From contig NZ_JAGXFD010000001.1 in assembly GCF_020148005.1 (NCBI RefSeq), positions 1,424,620 to 1,484,545 of the forward strand: a stretch of DNA of 59,926 bases, in the 5' to 3' direction. Of this stretch, positions 1 through 7,653 are shown piece after piece; the first letter of the stretch is position 1; every line of letters begins with the position of its first letter. The notes beneath the pieces are model-generated. The model had not been told where the DNA came from and made no database searches. It was given only the letters and a program-made list of their open reading frames with translations. The DNA is from Modicisalibacter tunisiensis (GTDB taxonomy: Bacteria; Pseudomonadota; Gammaproteobacteria; Pseudomonadales; Halomonadaceae). Both the position numbers and the translations under genes were made by a program.

Positions 1-2
1 GA

Positions 3-89
3 TGGTGCCCAGGAGAGGACTTGAACCTCCACGTCCGTAAGGACACTAGCACCTGAAGCTAGCGCGTCTACCAATTCCGCCACCTGGGC
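3..89 (-). tRNA. tRNA-Leu (anticodon CAG)
   Basis: On the minus strand this folds as a class II tRNA of 87 nt with a genome-encoded CCA end. The 7-bp acceptor stem begins GCCCAGG. The D loop reads GGAATTGGTAGACGCG, the anticodon loop carries CAG, and a long variable arm (GTGTCCTTACGGAC) is present, as expected for tRNA-Leu. The T arm has GGTTCAAGTCC. It is transcribed away from rnr. Confidence 0.97.
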
Positions 90-107
90 CGGGGCAAGTG
101 GCCACGA

Positions 108-135
108 ATCATACCGATTCCTGGCACGAATGCAA
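108..135 (-). promoter_or_regulatory. Probable sigma70 promoter of tRNA-Leu
   Basis: On the minus strand a TTGCAT box (130-135) and a TATGAT box (108-113) are 16 bp apart. The expected start would be close to position 101, about 12 nt before the mature tRNA 5' end at 89. Inferred from matches to consensus only. Confidence 0.45.
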
Positions 136-189
136 GCCCCTCGGCGGCAATTCGTCGGTGGATGGCGGCCGCGGGTTGCCGGCCGATGG

Positions 190-218
190 TTGGGTCGCCT
201 TGCGCACGGCGCTATACT
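190..218 (+). promoter_or_regulatory. Probable sigma70 promoter of rnr
   Basis: TTGGGT (190-195) and TATACT (213-218) are separated by 17 bp. This lies 75 nt before the chosen rnr start and argues against the longer upstream reading frame being translated. Confidence 0.5.
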
Positions 219-292
219 GCGCGCATGACAAGCCCCTTATCAGCCGCGCCGCGTCCGTCATCGCCCGCAACGACAATCAAGGAAGCAACAAC

Positions 293-2668
293 ATGAATCA
301 CTGGACGTTAAATGACGATCCGCACGCCGCGCGCGAAGCCGAGAAATACGACAAGCCGGTGCCCAGCCGCGAATACCTGCTGGACCGGCTCGAGGAATAC
401 GGCAAGCCGATCACCGACGAGAACATGAGTCGCATGCTCGGCCTGACCGACGACGACCAGGTCGAGGCCGTGCGCCGCCGTCTGGCAGCCATGGAGCGCG
501 ACGGCCAGATCCTGCGCAACCGTCGTGGCGCCTACGCGCTGATCGACAAGCTCGATCTCATCAAGGGCAAGGTGCTGGGCCATCGCGACGGCATCGGCTT
601 CCTGCTCCGCGACGACGGCAAGAAACCCGACCTGGTGCTGCCGCCGCGCCAGATGCGCCGCGTGTTCCACGGCGACCACGTGCTGGTGCGCATCAGCGGC
701 CGTGATCGCCGCGGTCGCGACGAGGCGACCATCGTCGAGGTGCTGTCCCGCAACACCCAGGCGCTGGTCGGCGTGTTCCGCGAGCGCTCGAGCGAGTTCG
801 GCGTGCTGATCCCCGAGAACACCCGCATCACCCAGGAGGTGATCGTTCCCAACAGCGCCACCGGCGGCGCCCGGGACGGCCAGGTGGTGTCGGTGCGCAT
901 CACCCAGCAGCCCGAGACCCGCGTGCAGCCGGTGGGCGAGGTGACCGAGGTGCTCGGCGAGCGCATGGACCCGGGGATGGAGATCGACATCGCCATCCGC
1001 AGCTACGAGATTCCCGACGCCTTCCCGCCCGAGGTCGAGGCCCAGATCGACGGCATGTCGGATCAGGTGGCCGAGGCCGACAAGCACCATCGCATCGACC
1101 TGCGCGACACCCCGCTGGTGACCATCGACGGCGAGGACGCCAAGGACTTCGACGACGCCGTCTGCGCCTGGAAGACCAAGTCGGGCAGCTGGAAGCTGCT
1201 CGTGGCGATCGCCGATGTCTCGCACTATGTGCGTCCGAGCTCGGCGCTCGATCAGGAGGCGCACGTCCGCGGCAACTCGGTGTACTTCCCCGGCCAGGTG
1301 GTGCCGATGCTGCCCGAGCTGCTCTCCAACGGGCTGTGCTCGCTCAACCCCGAGGTCGATCGCCTGACGCTGGTCTGCGAGATGAACATCTCGAAGACCG
1401 GGGCGATCAGCCGTTATCGTTTCTACGAGGCGGTGATCCGGTCGCACGCCCGCCTGACCTACACCCAGGTCGGCGAGATGCTCGAGTCCCCCGACAGCCC
1501 GCTGGGTCAGGAGCTCTGCCAGCGCTATCACAGCCTGCTGCCCTCGCTGCACAATCTGCACGCGCTCTACAAGCTGCTGCGCCAGTCCCGCGAGGAGCGT
1601 GGCGCCATCGATTTCGAGACCACCGAGACCGAGATCCTGTTCAACGCCGAGCGCAAGATCGAGGCCATCGTGCCGCGCTCGCGCAACGACGCCCACAAGC
1701 TGATCGAGGAGTGCATGCTGGCCGCCAACGTGGCCACGGCCCGCTTCCTCGACAAGCACGACCTGCCTGCGCTGTATCGCATCCACCAGCCGCCGGCCGC
1801 CGAGCGCCTCGACAAGCTGCGGCTGTTCCTCAACGAGCTGGGCCTGACCCTGCCGGGCGGCGACGAGCCCACGCCGCAGGACTTCCAGACCCTGCGCGAG
1901 ACGATCAAGGACCGCCCCGATGCCGACATCATCCAGACGGTGATGCTGCGCACCATGAGCCAGGCGGTCTACTCGCCCCACAACGAGGGGCACTTCGGGC
2001 TGGCCTACCAGGCCTATGCGCACTTCACCTCGCCGATCCGCCGCTACCCGGACCTGCTGGTGCACCGCGCGATCCGTTCGGTGATCCGCGGGCCGCGCCA
2101 GACCAGCAACGTGTTGCGTGCCGAGGGGGCGCCGGTGGAGAAGCCCTCCACCTGGTGCCCCTACACCTTCGAGCAGATGATCGAGCTCGGCGAGCACTGC
2201 TCGATGACCGAGCGCCGCGCCGACGACGCGACCCGCGACGTCACCGACTGGCTGAAGTGCGAGTTCATGTCCGACAAGGTCGGCGACACCTTCGAGGGCA
2301 CCATCGCCTCGGTGACCCAGTTCGGCATCTTCGTGCGTCTCGACGACGTCTACGTGGAGGGGCTGGTGCACGTCACCTCGCTGCCCTCCGACTACTACCA
2401 CTACGAGCCCGAGAAGCACCGTCTCAAGGGCGAGCGGGGCGGCTTCGCCTACCGCCTGGGTGACGGCGTCACCGTGCAGGTCGCGCGGGTCGACCTCGAC
2501 GAGCGCAAGATCGATTTCGAGCTGGTCGACGAGCATCCGCGTCGCCAGAAGCCGCCGCGCAAGGCCGGCGGGACCCGCGGCAGCGGTGACGAGAGCGGCG
2601 GGCGCAAGCGCTCGCGGCGCAAGTCGCGGCCCGGCAAGCGCGAGCGTCGCGGCGGGGAGTCGTCGTGA
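293..2668 (+). CDS. rnr: Ribonuclease R (3'-5' exoribonuclease)
   Basis: 791 aa RNB-family exoribonuclease that degrades structured RNA processively in the cytoplasm (family knowledge). Seen in order: an N-terminal winged-helix region (about residues 20-90), OB/cold-shock domains, an RNB catalytic core with the acidic motif GEDAKDFDDA near residue 280, the late RNB motif HFTSPIRRYPDLLVHR, a C-terminal S1 domain (GTIASVTQFGIFVRLD) and a Lys/Arg-rich tail typical of RNase R. The start at 293 is preceded by AAGGAAG; the frame is open from 98, but that stretch contains the probable promoter. The stop overlaps the rlmB start, so the two are probably cotranscribed, as in many gammaproteobacteria. 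RNase II is less likely because of the N-terminal HTH and the basic tail. Confidence 0.96.
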   Translation: MNHWTLNDDPHAAREAEKYDKPVPSREYLLDRLEEYGKPITDENMSRMLGLTDDDQVEAVRRRLAAMERDGQILRNRRGAYALIDKLDLIKGKVLGHRDGIGFLLRDDGKKPDLVLPPRQMRRVFHGDHVLVRISGRDRRGRDEATIVEVLSRNTQALVGVFRERSSEFGVLIPENTRITQEVIVPNSATGGARDGQVVSVRITQQPETRVQPVGEVTEVLGERMDPGMEIDIAIRSYEIPDAFPPEVEAQIDGMSDQVAEADKHHRIDLRDTPLVTIDGEDAKDFDDAVCAWKTKSGSWKLLVAIADVSHYVRPSSALDQEAHVRGNSVYFPGQVVPMLPELLSNGLCSLNPEVDRLTLVCEMNISKTGAISRYRFYEAVIRSHARLTYTQVGEMLESPDSPLGQELCQRYHSLLPSLHNLHALYKLLRQSREERGAIDFETTETEILFNAERKIEAIVPRSRNDAHKLIEECMLAANVATARFLDKHDLPALYRIHQPPAAERLDKLRLFLNELGLTLPGGDEPTPQDFQTLRETIKDRPDADIIQTVMLRTMSQAVYSPHNEGHFGLAYQAYAHFTSPIRRYPDLLVHRAIRSVIRGPRQTSNVLRAEGAPVEKPSTWCPYTFEQMIELGEHCSMTERRADDATRDVTDWLKCEFMSDKVGDTFEGTIASVTQFGIFVRLDDVYVEGLVHVTSLPSDYYHYEPEKHRLKGERGGFAYRLGDGVTVQVARVDLDERKIDFELVDEHPRRQKPPRKAGGTRGSGDESGGRKRSRRKSRPGKRERRGGESS

Positions 2669-3504
2669 GTCGCCGTCAGGCCCGCGCGCCCGTCGGCGGC
2701 AAGGGCCGGGGGCGCGGGCCGGCGAAGGCGCCGCGCATCGCGACCCCGCCCGGGCTGGACGGCGTGTTCGGCGTGCATGCCGTCGAGGCGCTGCTCGAGC
2801 GTGGCGAGACCCCCCGCGAGCTCTGGTATCAGGAGGGGGTCGCCGAACGCCGGCTCGGCGAGCTGCTCGCCCGCGCCGAGGCGGCCGGTGCGCGGCTCGT
2901 CGCCCAGCCCCGCGAGGTGCTCGACGGCCTGGCCCAGGGGGCCAGTCATCAGGGGGTGATCGCCTTCTGTCCGCCGCTCGAGGCGCAGAGCGAGGAGACG
3001 CTGTGGCATCGCCTCGGCGGCTGGCCGCACGCCGAGCCGCCGCTGCTGCTGGTGCTCGACGGCGTCACCGACGTGCACAATCTAGGCGCCTGCCTGCGCA
3101 GTGCCGACGCCGCGGGCGTGCACGGCGTGGTGGTGCCCAAGGACAAGTCGGCGCCGCTCAACGCCACCGTGCGCAAGGTGGCCTGCGGGGCCGCCGAGAG
3201 CGTGCCGGTCTATCGCGTCACCAACCTGGCGCGCGCCCTGGGCCGGCTCAAGGGCGCCGGCGTCTGGGTGCTGGGCACCGCCGGCGAGGCGACCGACGAC
3301 GTCTTCGCGGCCGACTTCGCCCGCCCCGTGGCGCTGGTGATGGGCGCCGAGGGCAAGGGGCTGCGGCGGCTCACCCGCGAAGCCTGCGACACCCTCATCA
3401 AGCTGCCCATGGCGGGCAGCGTCTCCAGCCTCAACGTCTCGGTGGCCACCGGCGTGTGCCTGTTCGAGGCCGTGCGCCAGCGCCGCGGGGCGGCCGGCGG
3501 CTGA
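2665..3504 (+). CDS. rlmB: 23S rRNA (guanosine-2251-2'-O)-methyltransferase RlmB
   Basis: 279 aa SpoU-type (SPOUT) methyltransferase that 2'-O-methylates G2251 in the peptidyl-transferase P loop. The N-terminal substrate-binding domain starts at GVFGVHAVEALL. The SPOUT motifs are visible: VTDVHNLGACLRSADAAG, ALVMGAEGKGLRRL and the knot motif LPMAGSVSSLNVSVATG near the C-terminus. A GTG start overlaps the rnr stop by 4 nt (GTGA), showing translational coupling. A basic Gly/Arg/Pro-rich N-terminal extension of about 30 residues precedes the fold and is longer than in E. coli. Confidence 0.95.
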   Translation: MSRRQARAPVGGKGRGRGPAKAPRIATPPGLDGVFGVHAVEALLERGETPRELWYQEGVAERRLGELLARAEAAGARLVAQPREVLDGLAQGASHQGVIAFCPPLEAQSEETLWHRLGGWPHAEPPLLLVLDGVTDVHNLGACLRSADAAGVHGVVVPKDKSAPLNATVRKVACGAAESVPVYRVTNLARALGRLKGAGVWVLGTAGEATDDVFAADFARPVALVMGAEGKGLRRLTREACDTLIKLPMAGSVSSLNVSVATGVCLFEAVRQRRGAAGG

Positions 3505-3511
3505 ACGCCGC

Positions 3512-3540
3512 TTGCATGGGGTGGGGCGCATCACTACAAT
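3512..3540 (+). promoter_or_regulatory. Probable promoter of the rpsF-rpsR-rplI operon
   Basis: TTGCAT (3512-3517), 17-bp spacer, TACAAT (3535-3540). The start would fall near 3547, giving a leader of about 100 nt before rpsF. Confidence 0.5.
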
Positions 3541-3584
3541 TGTGCGGTTCTTTGAACACCCTCACCCCGTACTCAAGACTCCTT

Positions 3585-3623
3585 GCTTCCGCATGGCCGG
3601 TTCCACTGTCGCCATCGGGAAGC
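3585..3623 (+). promoter_or_regulatory. Candidate S6:S18-binding leader hairpin
   Basis: GCTTCC (3585-3590) pairs with GGAAGC (3618-3623), and inside it ATGGC (3593-3597) pairs with GCCAT (3611-3615), leaving an internal loop next to a CCG trinucleotide. The known S6:S18 autoregulatory motif in rpsF leaders also has a stem-loop with an exposed CCG. Placement between the probable promoter and the rpsF ribosome-binding site fits. No covariation could be tested here. Confidence 0.45.
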
Positions 3624-3645
3624 TGTCAAACCGAAAGGAGATACC

Positions 3646-4038
3646 ATGCGTCATTACGAAATCGTGTTCATGGTCCACCCGGATCAGAGCGAGCAGGTTC
3701 CGGCGATGGTCGAGCGCTACACCAGCCTCGTCACCGACAACGGCGGCACCGTGCATCGTCTCGAGGATTGGGGGCGCCGTCACCTGGCCTACCCGATCAA
3801 CAAGATTCACAAGGCCCACTACGTGCTGATGAACATCGAGTGCCGCGGCGAGACTCTCGAGGAAATCGAGAACATCTTCCGCTTCAACGATGCCATCATC
3901 CGCAGCCTGGTGGTGCGCTGCAAGGAAGCCGTGACCGAGGCGTCGCCGATGATGAAGGCCGCCGAGGACAAGGGTCGTCGTCGTGACGAGAAGTCCGACA
4001 AGCCCCGCGCCGAGCGCACCGAAGCCGCCGCCAACTGA
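3646..4038 (+). CDS. rpsF: 30S ribosomal protein S6
   Basis: 130 aa. Begins [20 protein letters not shown] and contains the S6 signature region [19 protein letters not shown]. The start at 3646 follows a strong AAAGGAG (3634-3640); an upstream in-frame ATG at 3583 falls in the leader hairpin and is rejected. The C-terminal tail is rich in Lys, Arg, Asp and Glu, as in other gammaproteobacterial S6 proteins that are modified by RimK. First gene of the rpsF-rpsR-(membrane protein)-rplI cluster. S6 binds S18 in the 30S platform. Confidence 0.97.
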   Translation: MRHYEIVFMVHPDQSEQVPAMVERYTSLVTDNGGTVHRLEDWGRRHLAYPINKIHKAHYVLMNIECRGETLEEIENIFRFNDAIIRSLVVRCKEAVTEASPMMKAAEDKGRRRDEKSDKPRAERTEAAAN

Positions 4039-4065
4039 ATCGCTGCCCGTCCAGGAGGATAATCC

Positions 4066-4293
4066 ATGGCACGCTTTTTCCGTCGCCGCAAGTTCTGCCG
4101 CTTTACCGCCGAGGGCGTGAAGTATATCGATTACAAGGATATCGATACCCTCAAGGCCTACATCACCGAGACCGGCAAGATCGTTCCCAGCCGCATCACC
4201 GGCACCCGTGCGCGGTACCAGCGTCAGCTGTCCACCGCCATCAAGCGGGCCCGTTACCTGGCGCTGCTGCCGTACACCGATAGCCACCAGTAA
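4066..4293 (+). CDS. rpsR: 30S ribosomal protein S18
   Basis: 75 aa, normal length. Contains [13 protein letters not shown] at the N-terminus and [20 protein letters not shown] in the C-terminal half, both diagnostic for S18. Preceded by AGGAGG about 7 nt upstream. Lies 27 nt after rpsF and forms a heterodimer with S6 on the 30S platform. Confidence 0.98.
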   Translation: MARFFRRRKFCRFTAEGVKYIDYKDIDTLKAYITETGKIVPSRITGTRARYQRQLSTAIKRARYLALLPYTDSHQ

Positions 4294-4307
4294 GCCGATA
4301 CCACGCA

Positions 4308-5159
4308 ATGCTACCCCTGGCTCGCTGGGTCATGCGCGGCACGCCGCATGCCGCGGGTGCCGCTGCCGCCGCCGCCCTCGTGCCGTGGCTGTTCTGGCTG
4401 AGCGCCGCGATCGCCTCGCTGGTGACGCTGCGCCGCGGCCTGGCACCGGCCATGCCGGTGATCATCGCCGCCGCACTGCCCACCGGCTGGTGGTGGACGC
4501 GGGGTGACAGCATCCCGCTGGCCACGCTGCTGCTGGTGACGCTGATGGCGGTCGTGCTGCGTGCGCGCCGTCGCTGGAGCGAGACGCTGATCGTCGGTGC
4601 GCTGGCCGCGGCCGTCATGGTGCAGCTGGGCGTGTTCCTGCCGCCTGGCGGCGTCGATCCGCTGCTCGAGACGCTGCGCCAGAGCTCGCCGGAGTTCGCC
4701 CGCATGCTCGACGAGCTGGCCGCCCAGGGGGTGTCCACCGAGCGGCTGGCCACGCTGCTGATCGGCGGCATCACCGGGCTGATCGTCATGCTGGCCAGTG
4801 TGGCCTGCCTGGCGCTGGCCCGCAGCTGGCAGGCCGGGCTCTACAACCCGGGCGGCTTCCGCAGCGAGTTCCACGGCCTGCGCCTGACCCGCCGGGAACT
4901 GCTGGGGCTGTTCGCCATGGCCATCGTCGGCGGTCTGGTGACCTGGCCGGCGCTGGTGTTCATGAGCTGGGTGCCGCTGCTGATCGGTGGCATTGCGTTG
5001 ATTCACGGCCTGATTGGTCTCAAAGGGATGAACGGGTTATGGCTGGTCGCCTTCTATGCGCTGCTGCTGACCACCTGGCCCATGATTCTGATCGTGCTGC
5101 TGCTGGGCCTGGTCGATACCTTCGCGGATTTCCGCGGCCGGCTGGCCCGCAGCCAATGA
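4308..5159 (+). CDS. DUF2232-type polytopic inner-membrane protein
   Basis: 283 aa, with seven or eight predicted hydrophobic segments spread through the protein, no catalytic motif and few charged loops. A gene of this type sits between rpsR and rplI in Pseudomonas and relatives (recalled synteny), and the same position here (14 nt after rpsR, 15 nt before rplI) implies cotranscription with ribosomal protein genes. Function unknown. An ECF-transporter S-component-like role has been suggested for DUF2232 folds in Firmicutes, but nothing here proves it. Confidence 0.75.
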   Translation: MLPLARWVMRGTPHAAGAAAAAALVPWLFWLSAAIASLVTLRRGLAPAMPVIIAAALPTGWWWTRGDSIPLATLLLVTLMAVVLRARRRWSETLIVGALAAAVMVQLGVFLPPGGVDPLLETLRQSSPEFARMLDELAAQGVSTERLATLLIGGITGLIVMLASVACLALARSWQAGLYNPGGFRSEFHGLRLTRRELLGLFAMAIVGGLVTWPALVFMSWVPLLIGGIALIHGLIGLKGMNGLWLVAFYALLLTTWPMILIVLLLGLVDTFADFRGRLARSQ

Positions 5160-5174
5160 CAAGAGGTTAACGAG

Positions 5175-5621
5175 ATGGAAGTCATTCTGCTCGACAAGAT
5201 CGGCAAGCTGGGTGCGCTGGGTGACAAGGTCACCGTCAAGCCTGGTTACGGCCGCAATTATCTGGTCCCCTACGGCCTGGCCGTGCCGGCGACCAAGGAC
5301 AACGTCGCCGCCTTCGAGGCACAGCGTGCGGAACTCGAGGCCCAGGCCGTCGAGCGCCAGCGTGAAGCCGAGGAGCGCGCCGAGCAGCTCAACGACATCG
5401 AGCTGTCGCTGGTCGCCAAGGCCGGCGACGAAGGCAAGCTGTTCGGTTCCATCGGACCGCGCGACCTGGCCGATGCCCTGACCCAGGCCGGCCTCGACGT
5501 CGCCAAGAGCGAAGTCCGCATGCCCGACGGTCCGATCCGCGCGACCGGCGAGTACGACGTCCAGCTGCACCTGCACGCGGAAGTCGACGCCACCGTGCGT
5601 ATCGTGGTGGTGGCCGAGTAA
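5175..5621 (+). CDS. rplI: 50S ribosomal protein L9
   Basis: 148 aa. Starts [20 protein letters not shown] and contains [17 protein letters not shown], the N-terminal rRNA-binding domain of L9. A long charged helix follows (about residues 40-75), then a C-terminal domain with [16 protein letters not shown]. Preceded by AAGAGGTTAACGAG. Last gene of the S6/S18/L9 operon, followed by an intrinsic terminator. Confidence 0.98.
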   Translation: MEVILLDKIGKLGALGDKVTVKPGYGRNYLVPYGLAVPATKDNVAAFEAQRAELEAQAVERQREAEERAEQLNDIELSLVAKAGDEGKLFGSIGPRDLADALTQAGLDVAKSEVRMPDGPIRATGEYDVQLHLHAEVDATVRIVVVAE

Positions 5622-5657
5622 CACGCCCTGCACGGCCGGCCCGGCCGGTCGAGAAAC

Positions 5658-5692
5658 AGCGCGGCGCCTTCCGGGGTGTCGCGCTTTCTTTT
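5658..5692 (+). terminator. Intrinsic terminator after rplI
   Basis: AGCGCGGCGCC (5658-5668) pairs with GGTGTCGCGCT (5675-5685) with two G-U wobbles, followed by TTTCTTTT. It closes the ribosomal operon before dnaB. Confidence 0.8.
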
Positions 5693-5794
5693 GCGCGCGC
5701 GCCGGCGTTCGGGCCGGCGCGCGGCGCGACGAGATAGGCTAGAATGGCGCGGCGGTCGACACGACCTTCCCGCCCCCGATGTCGGAACGAGCCC

Positions 5795-7183
5795 ATGAGT
5801 GACTCCCTGGAACTGGATCCGGAAGCGGCCGCCCTCAAGGTGCCGCCGCATTCGCTGGAGGCCGAGCAGTCGGTGCTGGGCGGCCTGATGCTCGACAACG
5901 CCGCCTGGGATACCGTCTCCGAACGGCTGGTGGCGGATGACTTCTACCGCTACGAGCATCGCCTGGTCTTCAACGTGATGATCCAGCTGGCCGAGGGCGC
6001 GCATCCGCTCGACGTGGTGACGCTCTCCGAGGCGCTGGAGTCCCGGGACCAGCTCGATACCGTGGGCGGGCTGGCCTATCTCGCCGAGCTGGCCCGCAAC
6101 ACGCCCTCGGCCAGCAACATCCGCGCCTACGCCGACATCGTTCGCGAGCGCGCCACCCTGCGCAAGCTGATCCAGGCCGCCAGCCAGATCGCCGACGGCG
6201 CCTTCGCCCCGCAGGGCCGCCCGGCCGACGAGCTGGTCAACGAGGCCGAGCGGCTGGTCTTCCAGATCAGCGAGTCGCGGCCCAAGATGGGCGGACCGAT
6301 CGGCATGAGCGACCTGCTCACCAAGGCGGTGGACCGCATCGACGAGCTGTTCAACATGCAGGGGCAGATGACCGGGCTGTCCACCGGCTTCCGCGACCTG
6401 GATGACATGACCTCGGGCCTGCAGCCCTCCGACCTGGTGATCATTGCCGGGCGTCCGTCGATGGGCAAGACCACCTTCGCAATGAACGTCGTCGAGCATG
6501 CGGTGATCTCCAGCGACAAGCCGGTGATGGTGTTCTCGATGGAGATGCCCGCCGAGGCGCTGATGCTGCGCATGCTTTCCTCGCTGGGGCGAATCGACCA
6601 GACCCGGGTGCGCACCGGCCAGCTCGAGGACGAGGACTGGCCGCGGCTGACATCGGCGGTCAACCTGCTCAAGGACAAGCAGCTGTTCATCGACGACACG
6701 GCGGCGCTGTCGCCCAACGAGATGCGCTCGCGCATTCGGCGTATCGTTCGCGAGCACGGCAATCTCGGCATGATCATGATCGACTACCTGCAGCTGATGC
6801 AGATTCCCGGCTTCTCCGAGAACCGCACCGGCGAGATCTCCGAGATCTCGCGTTCGCTGAAGGGCCTGGCCAAGGAGTTCGGCTGTCCGGTGATCGCCCT
6901 GTCGCAGCTCAACCGCTCGCTGGAGCAGCGGCCCAACAAGCGTCCGGTGATGTCGGACCTGCGCGAGTCCGGCGCCATCGAGCAGGACGCCGATCTGATT
7001 GCCTTCGTCTATCGCGACGAGGTCTACAATCCGGATAACCCCGACAACAAGGGGCTGGCCGAGCTGGTCATCGGCAAGCAGCGCAACGGGCCGATCGGCA
7101 CGGTGCATCTGGCCTTCATCGGCAAGTACACGCGCTTCGAGGATCTCGCCCCCGACAGCTACGGCCAGCACTTCGGCGAATGA
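5795..7183 (+). CDS. dnaB: Replicative DNA helicase DnaB
   Basis: 462 aa hexameric 5'-3' helicase of the replication fork. The N-terminal domain begins KVPPHSLEAEQSVLGGLMLD. The RecA-like C-terminal domain shows Walker A GRPSMGKTTFAMN, Walker B MIMIDYLQLM, the motif ALSQLNRSLEQRPNKRP and the end motif DLRESGAIEQDADLI. The start MSDSLELDPE at 5795 is the natural family start; an in-frame ATG at 5744 would add an Arg-rich stretch. No intein interrupts the gene. The adjacency to rplI matches other gammaproteobacteria. Confidence 0.97.
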   Translation: MSDSLELDPEAAALKVPPHSLEAEQSVLGGLMLDNAAWDTVSERLVADDFYRYEHRLVFNVMIQLAEGAHPLDVVTLSEALESRDQLDTVGGLAYLAELARNTPSASNIRAYADIVRERATLRKLIQAASQIADGAFAPQGRPADELVNEAERLVFQISESRPKMGGPIGMSDLLTKAVDRIDELFNMQGQMTGLSTGFRDLDDMTSGLQPSDLVIIAGRPSMGKTTFAMNVVEHAVISSDKPVMVFSMEMPAEALMLRMLSSLGRIDQTRVRTGQLEDEDWPRLTSAVNLLKDKQLFIDDTAALSPNEMRSRIRRIVREHGNLGMIMIDYLQLMQIPGFSENRTGEISEISRSLKGLAKEFGCPVIALSQLNRSLEQRPNKRPVMSDLRESGAIEQDADLIAFVYRDEVYNPDNPDNKGLAELVIGKQRNGPIGTVHLAFIGKYTRFEDLAPDSYGQHFGE

Positions 7184-7190
7184 CCCGGGG

Positions 7191-7218
7191 TTGAGGCCGG
7201 GCGGTGCGGCCGTATAAT
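7191..7218 (+). promoter_or_regulatory. Strong sigma70-like promoter for the small unknown gene
   Basis: TTGAGG (7191-7196), 16-bp spacer and a perfect TATAAT (7213-7218), just after the dnaB stop. It would drive the 100-aa gene with a leader of about 60 nt. Confidence 0.6.
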
Positions 7219-7284
7219 GCCGCCCCTCGGGCGTCAACCGGCCCCGGGTGACCATCGACGGCACAGACGACAGAGGAGAGAGGC

Positions 7285-7587
7285 ATGGCGGGCGGATATC
7301 GTCGCGGCTATCGCAAGCGTACCCCCAAGCTGGAGGCACGCGGCACGCTCGAGAGCATCGAGCGCGAGGGCCCCTTTCAGGAATGGCTGGGCATGCCCGA
7401 CCTGTACCGCTACACGCTGGTGGTCGACGGCGAGACCTACAGCTACCAGACCGAGGACGCCGAGCTGCCGGTCGGCGAGGGCGACTACGTGGTGTTCCGT
7501 TACAAGCAGACCAAGGCCGGCAACTGGGTCGACCGCAATTCGCTGGGCATCGCCATCGATCCCTCGACCTACCGGCCCGATGCCTGA
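7285..7587 (+). CDS. Small conserved-looking protein of unknown function
   Basis: 100 aa with a basic N-terminus (MAGGYRRGYRKRTPKL), then an alternating hydrophobic/charged pattern (YRYTLVVDGETYSYQTED, GDYVVFRYKQTKAGNW) that suggests a small beta barrel. No catalytic motif, signal peptide or membrane segment. It has its own good promoter and an AGAGGAGAGAGG ribosome-binding site, so it is very likely expressed. Lies between dnaB and a c-di-GMP gene, 66 nt from the latter. I do not recognise the family; an OB-fold nucleic-acid binder is only a guess from the basic tail and strand pattern. Confidence 0.7.
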   Translation: MAGGYRRGYRKRTPKLEARGTLESIEREGPFQEWLGMPDLYRYTLVVDGETYSYQTEDAELPVGEGDYVVFRYKQTKAGNWVDRNSLGIAIDPSTYRPDA

Positions 7588-7653
7588 GGAGCGCCGCCGC
7601 CGTGGGCGGCGCCGGTCGCGAAAGGATGCGTTTGTCACGAGAGTGTCATCGTC

